From Pseudofulvimonas gallinarii (GTDB lineage: Bacteria; Pseudomonadota; Gammaproteobacteria; Xanthomonadales; UBA2363): a stretch of 64,000 bases of DNA. The notes under the pieces were generated by a model. It did not search any database. It was given only the letters and a program-made list of their open reading frames with translations, and was not told the origin of the DNA. The stretch spans positions 145,753 to 209,752 of the forward strand of contig NZ_SMAF01000004.1 of NCBI RefSeq assembly GCF_004343305.1, written 5' to 3'. Below, one piece after another: positions 26,707 through 36,660 of this stretch (the stretch's first letter is position 1; every line of letters begins with the position of its first letter). Both the position numbers and the translations under genes were made by a program.

Positions 26707-27190
26707 GTTTATGAACTGATCCAGCATGGAACCGTTCGCCTCGTCCTGTCCGCGCGTCAACTGGACGCAGGCGGAAATTCCGGTCCTGCGGTGGCCCCTC
26801 GGGATCACCGCCAGACGCGACTGCGGCGCCATTTTTCCGTTGCGACGCCACGCCTTCCAGGGATCGCCGGCCTGACCGATGCGGGCCCGCCATTGTAGGC
26901 ACCGAGCGCATCCAGCGCGCTTCGGACCGCCGGCGTTCACCGCATCCGACCGGCACTCCGGCCCGGATCCGGACCCTGCCGGTTTCCGTGTGCGCGGCCT
27001 TGGCGGGTATCAGACGCGTGGACCCGACGAGTCGGTCAGGCATCTGTGCGTCCGGACCGGGCAACACGATGGACCCGTCCTGCGAGGGCGCGGGTGGCGC
27101 GCTGTCGCCTGGCTACGCCTGTCGCCGGGTGTGGCGCCAGCCGCGCCACAAACCCGGCAACCCTCGCGGGCCGGGACGGCATGCGCGCAC
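26707..27190. other. Intergenic region between tetR and the S9 peptidase
   Basis: About 480 bp between tetR and the 3' end of the peptidase gene (both minus strand). Open frames in it are compositionally like shadows and resemble no family. The only structure I note is a hairpin TGTGGCGC/GCGCCACA (27130-27137, 27143-27150) after the peptidase stop, without a U-tract. Confidence 0.4.
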
Positions 27191-29188
27191 TCAGGGGCTG
27201 GAGGCCGTTGCCCGCGTTCCGATGTGGCGGTCCAGGAAGTCCAGCAGCTGCGTGTACAGGCCCAGGCGCGCGCGCTCGGTATAGAAGCCGTGGCCCTCGG
27301 CCCGCTCAACCAGCCACTGCGGATCGTTGCCAGCCTTGCGCAACGCCGCACGCATGCGCTCGGAATGCGTGATGGGCACCTGGCTGTCCTGGGCGCCATG
27401 GATCAGGAAGACCGGAATCGAGATGCGGCTGGCATGGTTGACCGGCGAGAAGTCCTGCAGGTCGGAACCCGACAGCACCATGCCCAGGTACTCCCGGCCG
27501 AACTGGGTGCGCCGGACATTGCCATCCTGGAACATCAGCGGCAGGTCGTACACGCCGACATAGCCCACCGCGCACTTGTACATGTCGGGATTGCGGGCCG
27601 GATTCATCAGGGCCGTGTAGCCGCCGTAGCTGCCGCCATAGATGCACACGCGCCCGCGATCGGCCAGCCCTTCCGCCACGGCCCATCGCACGGCATCGGC
27701 GACGTCGTCCTGCATGGCGCCGCCCCACTGCCGGTAGCCGGCGACCTCGAATTGCCGGCCGTAACCGCCCGAACCCCGGAAGTTCAGCCGCAACACCGCA
27801 TAGCCACGGCTGGCGATCAGCTGGGACTCGGGATCGAACATCCAGTAATCGCGAATGCCGTGTGGCCCCCCGTGCGGCAGCACTACCAGCGGCAGGTTGC
27901 GGGCCTCGACGCCTGCGGGAATGACCAGGTAGCCATGGAGGTCGGTGCCGTCGCGCGCCTTCAGGCTGATCGGACGGCTGGTCGCCATCTTCTCCGGATC
28001 GATCCACTCGCGGGTACCGGCGATGTAGGTAGCGCGCATCGTCGCCAGATCGAACAGGTAGAACTCGCCCGGGTTGCGGTCGCTGATCACGTGCACCAGG
28101 GCCAGCGACCCGTCACGGGTAAAGCTGGTCGGATACGCGAACTGCCCGGGAAAAGCTTCTGCAAGGGAACGCGTCAGGCGCGATTCCCGCCGTTCCGGAT
28201 CCAGGTAATGCAGGACCGGTCGGTCGGGATGGCTGATGACCGCGTAAGGGCTGCCGAACTCGATGCCGTACAGCAGGCCGGATGGATCGGCGACGCCCGG
28301 TTCACTGATCCGGGAAAAGGTGTTGTCCTCGATATCCCAGCGATACAGGGCGTCGGCGCCTTGGGCCTGACCGCGGCCGACGAGCACGTGGCGGCTGTCA
28401 TCCTCGAACCCCAGGACATTGAGCCGGAATCCAGCCGCCGCCTCGTCATGGATCAGCACCCAGTCGCCGCCGGACACCGGGCGGCGGTGGATCTTCTGCA
28501 CATGCGCGGATGTGCTGCCGACGCTGAGCCGGACGTTGCCCTGGCGGTCGACGACAAAGTCCGCGAAGGGCCCGGGCGCGCGGACCACGCGGGTGCTCGC
28601 CCCGGTCCTGACATTCAGGCGACGGACCTCGTTGATCGGTGCCTCACTGCCCCACGGCACCACCTGGATCAGGATCTGGTTGTTCCTGTCCGGCATGTAG
28701 TGCAAGACATGTGCACTGGCCGCCTCGCTGCCTGAGCTGCGGATGTTGCTGCCGAGCCCGCCGCCGCCCTTGCGGAAGCTGAAGAGCGTACGCGTCTCGG
28801 AACCGTCCGCATTGACCGCGTACAGCTCGCCGGTCGGCACCGGTTTCGCCAGAGCACCGTCGCGGATCATGGGCGTCACGACCAGCCGCTCATCGCTGAC
28901 CCACTCGAACCCGGCGATGTGCTCCTTGCCGCGCATCTGCATCAGACCGGTGATCTTCAGCGTTTGCCGGTCGAGCACCGCCAGCACGGTCTTGTCGTCG
29001 CCCTGCGGGACCGTTGCCGCATAGTGGCGTCCATCGGGGGAAATCTTGATGTTGGTGAACGTATCGCGCTTGATGAACTGCTCGATCGGCGGCGGCTCGG
29101 CAGCGATCACGACACCCGCGGACACGGCAAGGCCCGCGGCGATGAAAAGCCCCTTTCCCATCATGATGGTCTTCCGGATTGTGGACAT
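27191..29188 (-). CDS. Exported S9 family (prolyl oligopeptidase-like) serine peptidase
   Basis: A 665-residue protein with an N-terminal signal peptide (GKGLFIAAGLAVSAGVVIAA), a beta-propeller-like middle part, and a C-terminal alpha/beta-hydrolase peptidase domain. The catalytic triad is readable: S520 in GGSYGGYTALM, D601 in HGAQDSQVPITHSER and H633 in EGHGFYTERAR. It resembles dipeptidyl aminopeptidases/acylaminoacyl peptidases of the periplasm; exact specificity is unknown. ATG 29188 is used; starts at 29164 and 29161 are possible and give a tighter signal peptide. It lies 61 bp after manC on the same strand, where xanA is found in some relatives. Confidence 0.9.
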   Translation of the reverse strand: MSTIRKTIMMGKGLFIAAGLAVSAGVVIAAEPPPIEQFIKRDTFTNIKISPDGRHYAATVPQGDDKTVLAVLDRQTLKITGLMQMRGKEHIAGFEWVSDERLVVTPMIRDGALAKPVPTGELYAVNADGSETRTLFSFRKGGGGLGSNIRSSGSEAASAHVLHYMPDRNNQILIQVVPWGSEAPINEVRRLNVRTGASTRVVRAPGPFADFVVDRQGNVRLSVGSTSAHVQKIHRRPVSGGDWVLIHDEAAAGFRLNVLGFEDDSRHVLVGRGQAQGADALYRWDIEDNTFSRISEPGVADPSGLLYGIEFGSPYAVISHPDRPVLHYLDPERRESRLTRSLAEAFPGQFAYPTSFTRDGSLALVHVISDRNPGEFYLFDLATMRATYIAGTREWIDPEKMATSRPISLKARDGTDLHGYLVIPAGVEARNLPLVVLPHGGPHGIRDYWMFDPESQLIASRGYAVLRLNFRGSGGYGRQFEVAGYRQWGGAMQDDVADAVRWAVAEGLADRGRVCIYGGSYGGYTALMNPARNPDMYKCAVGYVGVYDLPLMFQDGNVRRTQFGREYLGMVLSGSDLQDFSPVNHASRISIPVFLIHGAQDSQVPITHSERMRAALRKAGNDPQWLVERAEGHGFYTERARLGLYTQLLDFLDRHIGTRATASSP

Positions 29189-29249
29189 GCGGCGCGTATC
29201 ATAACGGCGGATTGTGCAGCCGGCGCAAAATCCGGGCCGATCCGCCGCC

Positions 29250-30677
29250 TCAGCGTCGGCCGTACACGTCTTCCAGGCGGACGATGTCGTCCTCGCCGAA
29301 GTAGTCACCGCATTGGACTTCGATCAGGGCGATGTCCCGGTCGGTCGGGTTTTCCAGCCGGTGCAGCGTGTCGATGGGAATGTAGGTGGACTGGTTGCGT
29401 TCGAGCAGGAACTCCTCGTCGCCGACGCGCACCTTTGCCGTGCCCTGGACGACAGTCCAGTGCTCGCTGCGGCGGAAGTGCTTCTGCAGCGAGAGCACCT
29501 GCCCGGGCTTGACGACCAGCCGCTTGACCTTGCAGTCCGGCGCATCCTCGAGCACGGTGAAACTGCCCCATGGCCGGTGCACGGTCTGGTGGAAGTTGGC
29601 CGCGTCATGGCTGTCGCCGCGCAGCTGCTCGACGACCTTCCTGACGTCCTGCGTGCGCCCGGCATCCGACACCAGCACCGCATCACCGGTATCGACGACC
29701 ACCAGGTCGCGGACACCGACCACCGCCACCAGGCGCTTGTCCGCCTGGACGTAGCAGTCGCTGGCATCGACCAGAACGGCATTCCCGCGCACGCGGTTGC
29801 CGGATTCGTCGGCAGCCTCCAGGCCGCTGATCGCCTTCCACGAGCCGATGTCGTTCCAGTCGAAGTCGGCGGGCACGACGGCGCGACGCGCCGCCTTTTC
29901 CATAACCGCGTAATCGATGGAAATATCCGGCAACGCGGCAAAGCCTTCGGGGGACAGTTCGACCGGCGAGCCGGCAGCGCTTCCAGCCAGGCTGCCGCGC
30001 ACGCCTTCGAGCAGCTCCGGCGCCACCGCTTCCGCCGCTTCGATGAGCGCGGCGGCGGTGAAGCAGAACATGCCGGAGTTCCAGTCGTAGCGGCCGCTGT
30101 CAAGGTACGCCTGCGCGGTCGCCAGGTCGGGCTTCTCGACAAACGCCTCGACCTCGAAGCCATCGCTGCCGATGGCGTCGCCCCGTCGGATGTAGCCGTA
30201 GCCGGTTTCCGGATGCAGCGGACGGATGCCGAACGTCACCAGGTAGCCCTCGCCTGCCAGGCGCCGTGCCCGCGCCACCGCGTCGGCGAAACCTTCGACG
30301 TCGCGGATCAGGTGGTCGGCGGGCAGCACCAGCAACTTGCAGTCGGCGCCGTGGCGTTCCGCCAGCAGCACTGCCGCGGCCATCAATGCCGGCGCGGTAT
30401 TGCGCCCCACCGGTTCGAGCAGGAACGGCAACTCGCGGCCCGTTGCACTGGTCTGGGCGGCATAGGCATCGCGGGTCAGGAAGTAGTAGTCGCGCCCGGT
30501 CACGGTCAGCACCGGCGACGCGGCATCGGCGACGGCCAGGGCGCGCTGCAGCGTCTTGGCGAGCAGCGTGTCGCCGTCGGCGAGCGTCATGAAAGGCTTC
30601 GGGTAGGCGCGACGGGACACCGGCCACAGGCGGGTACCGGCACCGCCGGACAAGATCACGGGAATGAGCATGGACAT
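29250..30677 (-). CDS. manC: Mannose-1-phosphate guanylyltransferase / mannose-6-phosphate isomerase
   Basis: A 475-residue bifunctional enzyme (ManC/AlgA/XanB type). The N-terminal nucleotidyltransferase has the signature ILSGGAGTRLWPVSRRAYPKPF; the C-terminal cupin (HRPWGSFTVLEDAPDCKVKRL, VKPGQVLSLQKHFRRSEHW) carries the isomerase metal site. It links fructose-6-phosphate to GDP-mannose for exopolysaccharide or LPS. It follows rfbD on the same strand, like xanB after rmlBACD in xanthomonads. Start 30677 includes MSM; 30671 is an alternative. Confidence 0.93.
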   Translation of the reverse strand: MSMLIPVILSGGAGTRLWPVSRRAYPKPFMTLADGDTLLAKTLQRALAVADAASPVLTVTGRDYYFLTRDAYAAQTSATGRELPFLLEPVGRNTAPALMAAAVLLAERHGADCKLLVLPADHLIRDVEGFADAVARARRLAGEGYLVTFGIRPLHPETGYGYIRRGDAIGSDGFEVEAFVEKPDLATAQAYLDSGRYDWNSGMFCFTAAALIEAAEAVAPELLEGVRGSLAGSAAGSPVELSPEGFAALPDISIDYAVMEKAARRAVVPADFDWNDIGSWKAISGLEAADESGNRVRGNAVLVDASDCYVQADKRLVAVVGVRDLVVVDTGDAVLVSDAGRTQDVRKVVEQLRGDSHDAANFHQTVHRPWGSFTVLEDAPDCKVKRLVVKPGQVLSLQKHFRRSEHWTVVQGTAKVRVGDEEFLLERNQSTYIPIDTLHRLENPTDRDIALIEVQCGDYFGEDDIVRLEDVYGRR

Positions 30678-30727
30678 CCTGTTCAATCGGTTCGGCAGGC
30701 CGCGGGCTGCGCGGCCGGCACGGCACT

Positions 30728-31660
30728 TCAGGCGCGGGCCGCCAGTTCGACGATGACCCGATCCAGGCCCTCGCGCCAGTCGGGCAAGTGTAGCCCGAAG
30801 GTCTCTCGCAGCCGGCTGCCGTCGAGCACGGAATAGGCAGGCCGCTTCGCCTTGGCTGGATACGCGTCGCTGCCGATCGCATGCACGACCGGCACTGACG
30901 GCAACAGGCCGGCCTGCACCGCGCGAGCGAAGATCGCTTCGGCGAACGCATGCCAGCTGCACTGCCCCTCACTGGCCAGATGGAAGACGCCACCGAGCTG
31001 CGCACGCGCGGAAGCGTCGGCCGCGAGCCAGCGGCCAAGGGCCTGCGCCGTCACCGCGGCGATCAGGGTCGCCGGCGTCGGCGCGCCGACCTGGTCGTTG
31101 ACCACCGACAGCTCGCGTCGTTCGCGGCCGACCCGGAGCATCGTGCGCAGGAAGTTGCCGCCACGGGCGCCATACACCCAGGCCGTGCGGAAGATCATGT
31201 GAGCGACACCGCTGTCGGCGAGCGCACGTTCGCCGGCCAGCTTGCTTTCGCCGTAAGCCGAACGCGGGCCGGTGATGTCGTCCTCGCGGTAAGGGCGGAC
31301 GCCATCGCCGGGAAAAACGTAGTCGGTGGAGTAATGCACGACCAGCGCGCCGATGGCCGCGGCGGCCGCGCCGATCTCGGCCAGCGCCAGGCCATTCACG
31401 CGCAGGGCGATCTCCGGCTCGTCCTCGGCGCGATCGACGGCGGTGTAGGCGGCGGCGTTGACGACCACGTCCGGGCGCAGCGCTTCGATCAGCGCCGCCG
31501 CGATGCCCGGCGTGGCCAGGTCGGCGCGTTCGCAGGCAATGCCGCCGGGCAACTGGCCTTCGCGAGTGGCGGCGTGGAGCCTGCCCAGCGGGGCAAGGTG
31601 GCTGAGCAGTTCGAAACCGACCTGGCCGTTTCCTCCCAGCACCAGCACTTTGGCTGTCAT
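30728..31660 (-). CDS. rfbD: dTDP-4-dehydrorhamnose reductase
   Basis: A 310-residue short-chain dehydrogenase-type enzyme, the last step to dTDP-L-rhamnose. The Rossmann motif is VLGGNGQVGFEL; NAAAYTAVDRAED, HYSTDYVFPGDG and the catalytic YGESKLAGE (YxxxK) are intact. It follows rfbC on the same strand after 56 bp and is part of the rml operon (order B-A-C-D). Confidence 0.94.
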   Translation of the reverse strand: MTAKVLVLGGNGQVGFELLSHLAPLGRLHAATREGQLPGGIACERADLATPGIAAALIEALRPDVVVNAAAYTAVDRAEDEPEIALRVNGLALAEIGAAAAAIGALVVHYSTDYVFPGDGVRPYREDDITGPRSAYGESKLAGERALADSGVAHMIFRTAWVYGARGGNFLRTMLRVGRERRELSVVNDQVGAPTPATLIAAVTAQALGRWLAADASARAQLGGVFHLASEGQCSWHAFAEAIFARAVQAGLLPSVPVVHAIGSDAYPAKAKRPAYSVLDGSRLRETFGLHLPDWREGLDRVIVELAARA

Positions 31661-31716
31661 GGCATCACCTGTTGGCTGTGTAACGGGCGATGGCCGCGTC
31701 GGCCATCGCCGGAGAA

Positions 31717-32295
31717 TCAGAGGCAGCCGGACCCGCCGGGCTGCCGGCAGGTCGGCAGGCGTCCGGGATCGATCTGCGACAGCAGCGGCGCCACCGCGTC
31801 CTTGGCCGACAGCACCGGCTCGGCCAGCGGCCAGTCGATGCCGAGCTCGGCGTCGTTCCAGCGCACGCCGGCGTCGGCTTCAGGCACATAGACATCCGTG
31901 CAGTGATAGCAGAACACCGCGCTGTCGCTGGTCACGGCGAAACCGTGCGCGAAACCTTCCGGCACCCAGAACAGGCGCTTGTTCTGCGCCGACAGCACGC
32001 AAGCGGTCCAGCGACCGAAGGTCGGCGATCCACGGCGGATATCGACGGCGACGTCATACACCTCGCCTTCCAGCACCTGCACCAGCTTGCCCTGGGGCCG
32101 CGGCCACTGGTAGTGCAGGCCGCGCAGCACGCCACGCGCCGAACGCGAGACATTGCTCTGTGCGATGCGGATGTCGATGCCGTGATCGGCGAAACGCTGC
32201 GCGTGGAAGCTCTCGAAGAAGAAACCGCGGTCGTCACCGAACACCTTCGGCTCGATGATGGTGACACCGGGCAGCCCGGTCTCGATGAAATTCAC
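31717..32295 (-). CDS. rfbC: dTDP-4-dehydrorhamnose 3,5-epimerase
   Basis: A 192-residue cupin epimerase. The family pattern is clear: [31 protein letters not shown] (catalytic His), [27 protein letters not shown] and [15 protein letters not shown] 32295 is the start because it overlaps the rfbA stop in a GTGA junction, giving translational coupling. The C-terminal tail ([12 protein letters not shown]) is slightly longer than usual. Confidence 0.93.
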   Translation of the reverse strand: MNFIETGLPGVTIIEPKVFGDDRGFFFESFHAQRFADHGIDIRIAQSNVSRSARGVLRGLHYQWPRPQGKLVQVLEGEVYDVAVDIRRGSPTFGRWTACVLSAQNKRLFWVPEGFAHGFAVTSDSAVFCYHCTDVYVPEADAGVRWNDAELGIDWPLAEPVLSAKDAVAPLLSQIDPGRLPTCRQPGGSGCL

Positions 32296-33179
32296 GGGCG
32301 CTGCTCCTGCTCGATCATCTGCAGCAGGTACTTGCCGTAGCCGTTCTTGGCCAGCTGCTGCGCCAGGCGGCACACCTGCTCGGCGTCGATCCATCCCTGG
32401 ATATAGGCGATCTCTTCCGGGCAGGAAATCTTCAGGCCCTGGCGCTCTTCCAGCGTCTGGATGAACTGCCCGGCCTGCTGCAGCGATTCGTGGGTGCCGG
32501 TATCCAGCCAGGCGTAGCCGCGACCGAGCCGTTCGCAGGTCAGCGTGCCGTCGTCGAGATAGCAGCGGTTGAGGTCGGTGATTTCCAGTTCGCCGCGCGG
32601 CGACGGCTTGAGGTCGCGTGCGTAGTCGCTGGCGCGGCCATCGTAGAAGTACAGGCCGGTGACGGCATAGTTGGACTTCGGCCTCGCCGGCTTTTCCTCG
32701 AGGCTGAGGACGCGACCGGAAGCATCGAACTCGGCGACGCCGTACCGCTCCGGATCGCTGACCCAGTAGCCGAACACGGTCGCGCCCGAAGGACGCGCGG
32801 CAGCGTTCCTGAGCACATCGACCAGGCCATGGCCGTGGAAAATGTTGTCGCCAAGGATCAGGCAGGACGGCTGGCCGGCAACGAAGTCGCGGCCGATCAG
32901 GTAGGCCTGTGCCAGGCCGTCCGGCGAGGGCTGCACCGCGTACTCGATGTTCATGCCCCACTGCGAGCCGTCGCCCAGCAGCGACTTGAACAGCGGCTGC
33001 TCGTGCGGCGTGTTGATGATCAGGACGTCGCGGATGCCCGCCAGCATCAGCGTGCTCAGCGGGTAATAGATCATCGGCTTGTCATAGACCGGCAACAGCT
33101 GCTTGCTGATCACCTGGGTCAACGGGTACAGACGGGTGCCGGAACCACCGGCGAGGATGATGCCCTTGTTGACGCTCAC
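32292..33179 (-). CDS. rfbA: Glucose-1-phosphate thymidylyltransferase
   Basis: A 295-residue nucleotidyltransferase that makes dTDP-glucose. Signature [31 protein letters not shown] is at the N-terminus; [10 protein letters not shown] and [20 protein letters not shown] follow. GTG 33179 is preferred because AGGGGAA precedes it by a good distance and the protein then has the usual length. It lies 48 bp after rfbB and overlaps rfbC by 4 bp. Confidence 0.94.
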   Translation of the reverse strand: MSVNKGIILAGGSGTRLYPLTQVISKQLLPVYDKPMIYYPLSTLMLAGIRDVLIINTPHEQPLFKSLLGDGSQWGMNIEYAVQPSPDGLAQAYLIGRDFVAGQPSCLILGDNIFHGHGLVDVLRNAAARPSGATVFGYWVSDPERYGVAEFDASGRVLSLEEKPARPKSNYAVTGLYFYDGRASDYARDLKPSPRGELEITDLNRCYLDDGTLTCERLGRGYAWLDTGTHESLQQAGQFIQTLEERQGLKISCPEEIAYIQGWIDAEQVCRLAQQLAKNGYGKYLLQMIEQEQRP

Positions 33180-33227
33180 TGCCTTCCCCTGTCGTGCCCG
33201 TCGCATGCGGCGACGGGCGTTCTGTCA

Positions 33228-34289
33228 TCAGGCGGCGACGCCGAGGCGCTCGCCACGATAGCTGCCGTCGAGGACGCGCTGGCACCACGCCTGGTTGGCA
33301 AGGTACCAGTCCACCGTCTGCGCGATGCCGCTCTCGAAGGTGTGCGTGGGACGCCAGCCCAGCTCGCCCTGCAACTTCGACGAGTCGATGGCGTAACGAC
33401 GGTCATGGCCCGGACGGTCGCCGACGAACGTGATCTGTTCCGCGTACGGCTGGCCGTCCCCGCGCGGGCGACGCTCGTCCAGCAACGCGCACAATGTGCG
33501 CACGACGACGATGTTCTCGCGCTCGGCATCGCCACCGACGTTGTAGACCTCGCCCGGCCGGCCTTTTTCGAGCACCGTCCGGATCGCCGAACAGTGGTCG
33601 CCGACATAGAGCCAGTCGCGGACGTTGCGGCCGTCGCCATAGACCGGCAGCGCATCGCCGGCCAGGGCCTTCTGGATGATCAGCGGAATGAGTTTTTCCG
33701 GGAACTGGAACGGCCCGTAGTTGTTCGAGCAGTTGGTGGTCAGAACCGGCAGGCCGTAGGTATGGTGGAAAGCGCGCACGAGATGGTCGCTCGCCGCCTT
33801 CGAAGCCGAATACGGCGAGTTCGGCGCATACGGCGTGGTCTCGGTGAACTTGCCGGTTTCACCCAGCGAACCGTAGACCTCGTCGGTGGAGACATGCAGG
33901 AAACGGAAGCCTTCGCGTTCGGCGCCTTCGAGGGCTTTCCAGTAGTCGCGCGCCGATTCCAGCAGGCCCAGCGTACCGACCACATTGGTGTCGATGAAGG
34001 CGGCCGGCCCGTCGATCGAGCGGTCGACATGGCTTTCGGCGGCGAAATTGATGATCGCCTCCGGCCGGTATTCGGCCAGCAGGCGGTCCACCAGCGCGCG
34101 GTCACCGATGCCGCCGCGCACGAAGACGTGGTCGTCGCGTCCGGCCAGCGGTGCCAGCGTGTCCAGGTTGCCGGCGTAGGTCAGCGCATCGAGGTTGATG
34201 ATGCGGACGCCCGCATCGCCCTGCAGCAGTCCGAGTACGAAGTTGCCGCCGATGAATCCGGCGCCGCCGGTCACCATCCAGGTCCGCAT
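33228..34289 (-). CDS. rfbB: dTDP-glucose 4,6-dehydratase
   Basis: A 353-residue extended SDR enzyme, first gene of the rhamnose cluster in the direction of transcription. NAD motif TGGAGFIGGNFVLG at the N-terminus; NFAAESHVDRSI, HVSTDEVYGSLGETG (catalytic Thr-Asp-Glu) and YSASKAASDHLVRA (YxxxK) are intact. The 185 bp between it and the btuB 3' end must contain the operon promoter; I could not pick it out. Confidence 0.95.
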   Translation of the reverse strand: MRTWMVTGGAGFIGGNFVLGLLQGDAGVRIINLDALTYAGNLDTLAPLAGRDDHVFVRGGIGDRALVDRLLAEYRPEAIINFAAESHVDRSIDGPAAFIDTNVVGTLGLLESARDYWKALEGAEREGFRFLHVSTDEVYGSLGETGKFTETTPYAPNSPYSASKAASDHLVRAFHHTYGLPVLTTNCSNNYGPFQFPEKLIPLIIQKALAGDALPVYGDGRNVRDWLYVGDHCSAIRTVLEKGRPGEVYNVGGDAERENIVVVRTLCALLDERRPRGDGQPYAEQITFVGDRPGHDRRYAIDSSKLQGELGWRPTHTFESGIAQTVDWYLANQAWCQRVLDGSYRGERLGVAA

Positions 34290-34428
34290 CAGTGAACTCC
34301 AAGATCAGGCCGGCCGCAGCGACCGGCAACCGGCCAATCATAGCCCAAGGCTGTCCGGAGCCGCTGGCGTCGGCCAGCAATCCTTTTGATGTCAACAGGT
34401 TGCAGCGCGCGCCGAGCAGTTCAAGCCG

Positions 34429-34464
34429 GGCGCAGGACGGTCGGCCCCGCCACCGTCCTGCGCC
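34429..34464 (-). terminator. Large perfect hairpin after btuB
   Basis: GGCGCAGGACGGT (34429-34441) pairs perfectly over 13 bp with ACCGTCCTGCGCC (34452-34464), ten bases beyond the btuB stop. No U-tract follows on the minus strand, so it may be a transcript-stabilising hairpin or a rho-assisted terminator. Confidence 0.5.
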
Positions 34465-34474
34465 GCGATCCGCC

Positions 34475-36340
34475 TCAGCGCACCGGCTGCCAGCGCAGCG
34501 CCAGCATCCAGTTGAAGCCCGGCTGCTGGTACCACTCGACGGTTTCGTAGCGGCGGTTGAAGACGTTGTTGGCGGTCAGCCTGAGGCTCCAGTCCGCTGT
34601 CATCCACCAGGCGACGCGCAGGTCGGTGGTGGCGAAGCCACCCAACCGGCGCGTGTTGGCGACGTTGTCGTAACGCTCAGCCGACGCCGCGACGGTTGCG
34701 CCGACACCGATGTCGGCGAAGCGGCGATCGATATCCAGTCGACCGCTGTGCCGCGGGCGACGCGGCAGGAAGTTGTCCTGCTCCGCGCCACCGCTGTCGT
34801 TGCGCGGATCCAGCCAGTTGGCGCTGGCACGAAGGTCCCAGCCGGCCAGCGCCGTGTCCGCCGCCAGCTCGACCCCCTTGATACGCGCGCGATCGATGTT
34901 GTCCGGGATGAAGAGATTGCCGTCGTAGGCAATCAGGTCCTCGATGCGTGAATCGAAGGCATTCACCGACCAGCCGCCCCAGCCATGGCGACCGCGCAGA
35001 CCGATTTCCAGGCTCCGCGACGATTCCGGCACCAGGGCCGGATTGCCGAAACCGGGGTAATACAGGTCATTGAACGCCGGCGCCTTGAATGCGCTGCCCC
35101 AGGCCGCGCTCAGGCGCAGCGCGCCGGTGAAGTCCCAGCCCCAGGCGACCGTCCCCGTCGTCTTGCCGCCGAACTGTTCGTCATCATCATGGCGGGCACT
35201 GACCTGGATGCGATGCGCGCCCAGCGCCTGCTGCCATTGGCCGAACACGCCGAGGTTGTCGCGCTCGTCGATGTCGTAGGGCGTGCTGCTTTCCACCTTG
35301 TCGTTGCGCCAGTCGGCACCCACACTCAGACGACCCTGGCCGATGGCGAAATCGCCCTGCGCCGCGGCCTGGTCGCGGCGCGTGTTGAACGTGGTCATCC
35401 ACACCCCATCGAGGAAGTCGTCGGCCTCGTCCCTGCCCTGTCCGGCGCTGAAGGTCCAGGCCAGCGGACCGCCGGTGCCGTAACGCAGCGTGGCGCCGAT
35501 GGACTGCTGCACAATATCGGCTTCGTTGGTGAACGTGCCGTCGTAGTCGTTGCGCCCGTCCACACGCAGGACAGTCGCCTCCGCTTCCCAGGCATCGCCC
35601 AGCCGGACACCGCCCCGCACTGATACCGTGCGGTTGCGGTAGCCATCGTGATCCGGCTCCCACGTGTAGCAACCGGCAAACGTTTCCGCATCACCGCGGC
35701 AGGCATTGAGGCCGTCGGTTTCCTCGTGGCTGACGCGCAGCGCATACCAGCCCGCATCACCGCGACCGCCGACCGCGGCATCGGCCTTGTAGCTGTCATG
35801 GCTGCCGTAACCCAGGCCGAATTCGGGCGAGAACGGCGCATCCGGCCGCCGCGTGAAGACCTGGATCACGCCGCCGACGGCGTCGGCACCGTAAAGGCTG
35901 GACACCGGCCCGCGAACGATTTCGACCCGCTCGACGTGTTCCAGCGGAATGTCCTGGAAGGCCGGTGCGCCGGCCGTCGCCGAGCCCATGCGCACGCCGT
36001 CGATGAGGAACAGCACATGGTCGTATTCGGTGCCGCGCAACGACAACGAAGTCTGCTTGCCGGGACCGCCGCTGTTGGTCAGCGACACGCCGGGCGTCCC
36101 GCGCAGCAGGTCGTGCAGCGACACCGGCTGCAGCCGCTCGATGTCCTCGCGCGTGAACACCGTGGTGGCCGCCAGGACATCGGACAAGGGCTGCTCGACA
36201 CGACTGGCCGTCACCACGACTTCGTCGAGGCGGTCGGCATCATCGGATTCATCGGCAAGAACGCAGGCCGGCGAAAGCGCGGCTGCAATGGACAAGGCCA
36301 GCGCACGACGGCGCCAGCAGAAAAGGGAAACGGTAGACAT
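34475..36340 (-). CDS. btuB: TonB-dependent vitamin B12 receptor
   Basis: A 621-residue outer-membrane receptor. The signal peptide (RALALSIAAALSPACVLA) is followed by a TonB box (DEVVVTAS), the plug domain (DLLRGTPGVSL, SLRGTEYDHVLFLIDGVRMGS, VERVEIVRGPVSSLYGADAVGGVIQVF) and a 22-strand beta-barrel ending in the aromatic-rich strand FNWMLALRWQPVR. Length agrees with BtuB (about 600). The cobalamin riboswitch upstream supports the substrate call. ATG 36340 has AGGAG eight nt upstream. Confidence 0.93.
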   Translation of the reverse strand: MSTVSLFCWRRRALALSIAAALSPACVLADESDDADRLDEVVVTASRVEQPLSDVLAATTVFTREDIERLQPVSLHDLLRGTPGVSLTNSGGPGKQTSLSLRGTEYDHVLFLIDGVRMGSATAGAPAFQDIPLEHVERVEIVRGPVSSLYGADAVGGVIQVFTRRPDAPFSPEFGLGYGSHDSYKADAAVGGRGDAGWYALRVSHEETDGLNACRGDAETFAGCYTWEPDHDGYRNRTVSVRGGVRLGDAWEAEATVLRVDGRNDYDGTFTNEADIVQQSIGATLRYGTGGPLAWTFSAGQGRDEADDFLDGVWMTTFNTRRDQAAAQGDFAIGQGRLSVGADWRNDKVESSTPYDIDERDNLGVFGQWQQALGAHRIQVSARHDDDEQFGGKTTGTVAWGWDFTGALRLSAAWGSAFKAPAFNDLYYPGFGNPALVPESSRSLEIGLRGRHGWGGWSVNAFDSRIEDLIAYDGNLFIPDNIDRARIKGVELAADTALAGWDLRASANWLDPRNDSGGAEQDNFLPRRPRHSGRLDIDRRFADIGVGATVAASAERYDNVANTRRLGGFATTDLRVAWWMTADWSLRLTANNVFNRRYETVEWYQQPGFNWMLALRWQPVR

Positions 36341-36469
36341 CAGGGACTCCTTCGACCGCGCCTGCCCGCGCGGAACTGCCATGGATGGGCGACAGGCGAA
36401 GGACGGGAGACGGATCACGGGACAACGCGCCCGGGAGCCGCCGGACAACGCCCTCCGCGTGTCGGGATC

Positions 36470-36660
36470 TACCTGGGGCCGGTCTCCGGGCTTGCGGGCG
36501 GAAGTACATCCAGGGCCGGCGCCTTCCCATGCTGGACAGCACAGTGGCATTCGCCGGCCGCGACCTCGCTTACCGTTGCGGGGGCAGCTCCGGAATTGCC
36601 GCGGACGCGGCGCACCGGATTCCCGTTTCAACCGCCGGCCGGGCCGGCAGTCACCTCAGG
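36470..36660 (-). ncRNA. Cobalamin (B12) riboswitch
   Basis: Read on the minus strand, the motifs occur in order: GGTGACTGCC at the 5' end, ACGGGAATCCGGTG, the CTGCCCCCGCAACGGTAA core, the B12 box GCCACTG, GGGAAGGC, and GCCCGGAGACCGGCC at the 3' end. It lies about 130 nt upstream of btuB. Cobalamin binding is expected to reduce receptor synthesis. I found no intrinsic terminator between aptamer and start codon, so translational control is likely. Confidence 0.93.

Noticed and set aside
26695..26940. An 81-codon minus-strand frame upstream of tetR
   Set aside because: It covers the tetR operator and promoter, has no ribosome binding site and no recognisable sequence.
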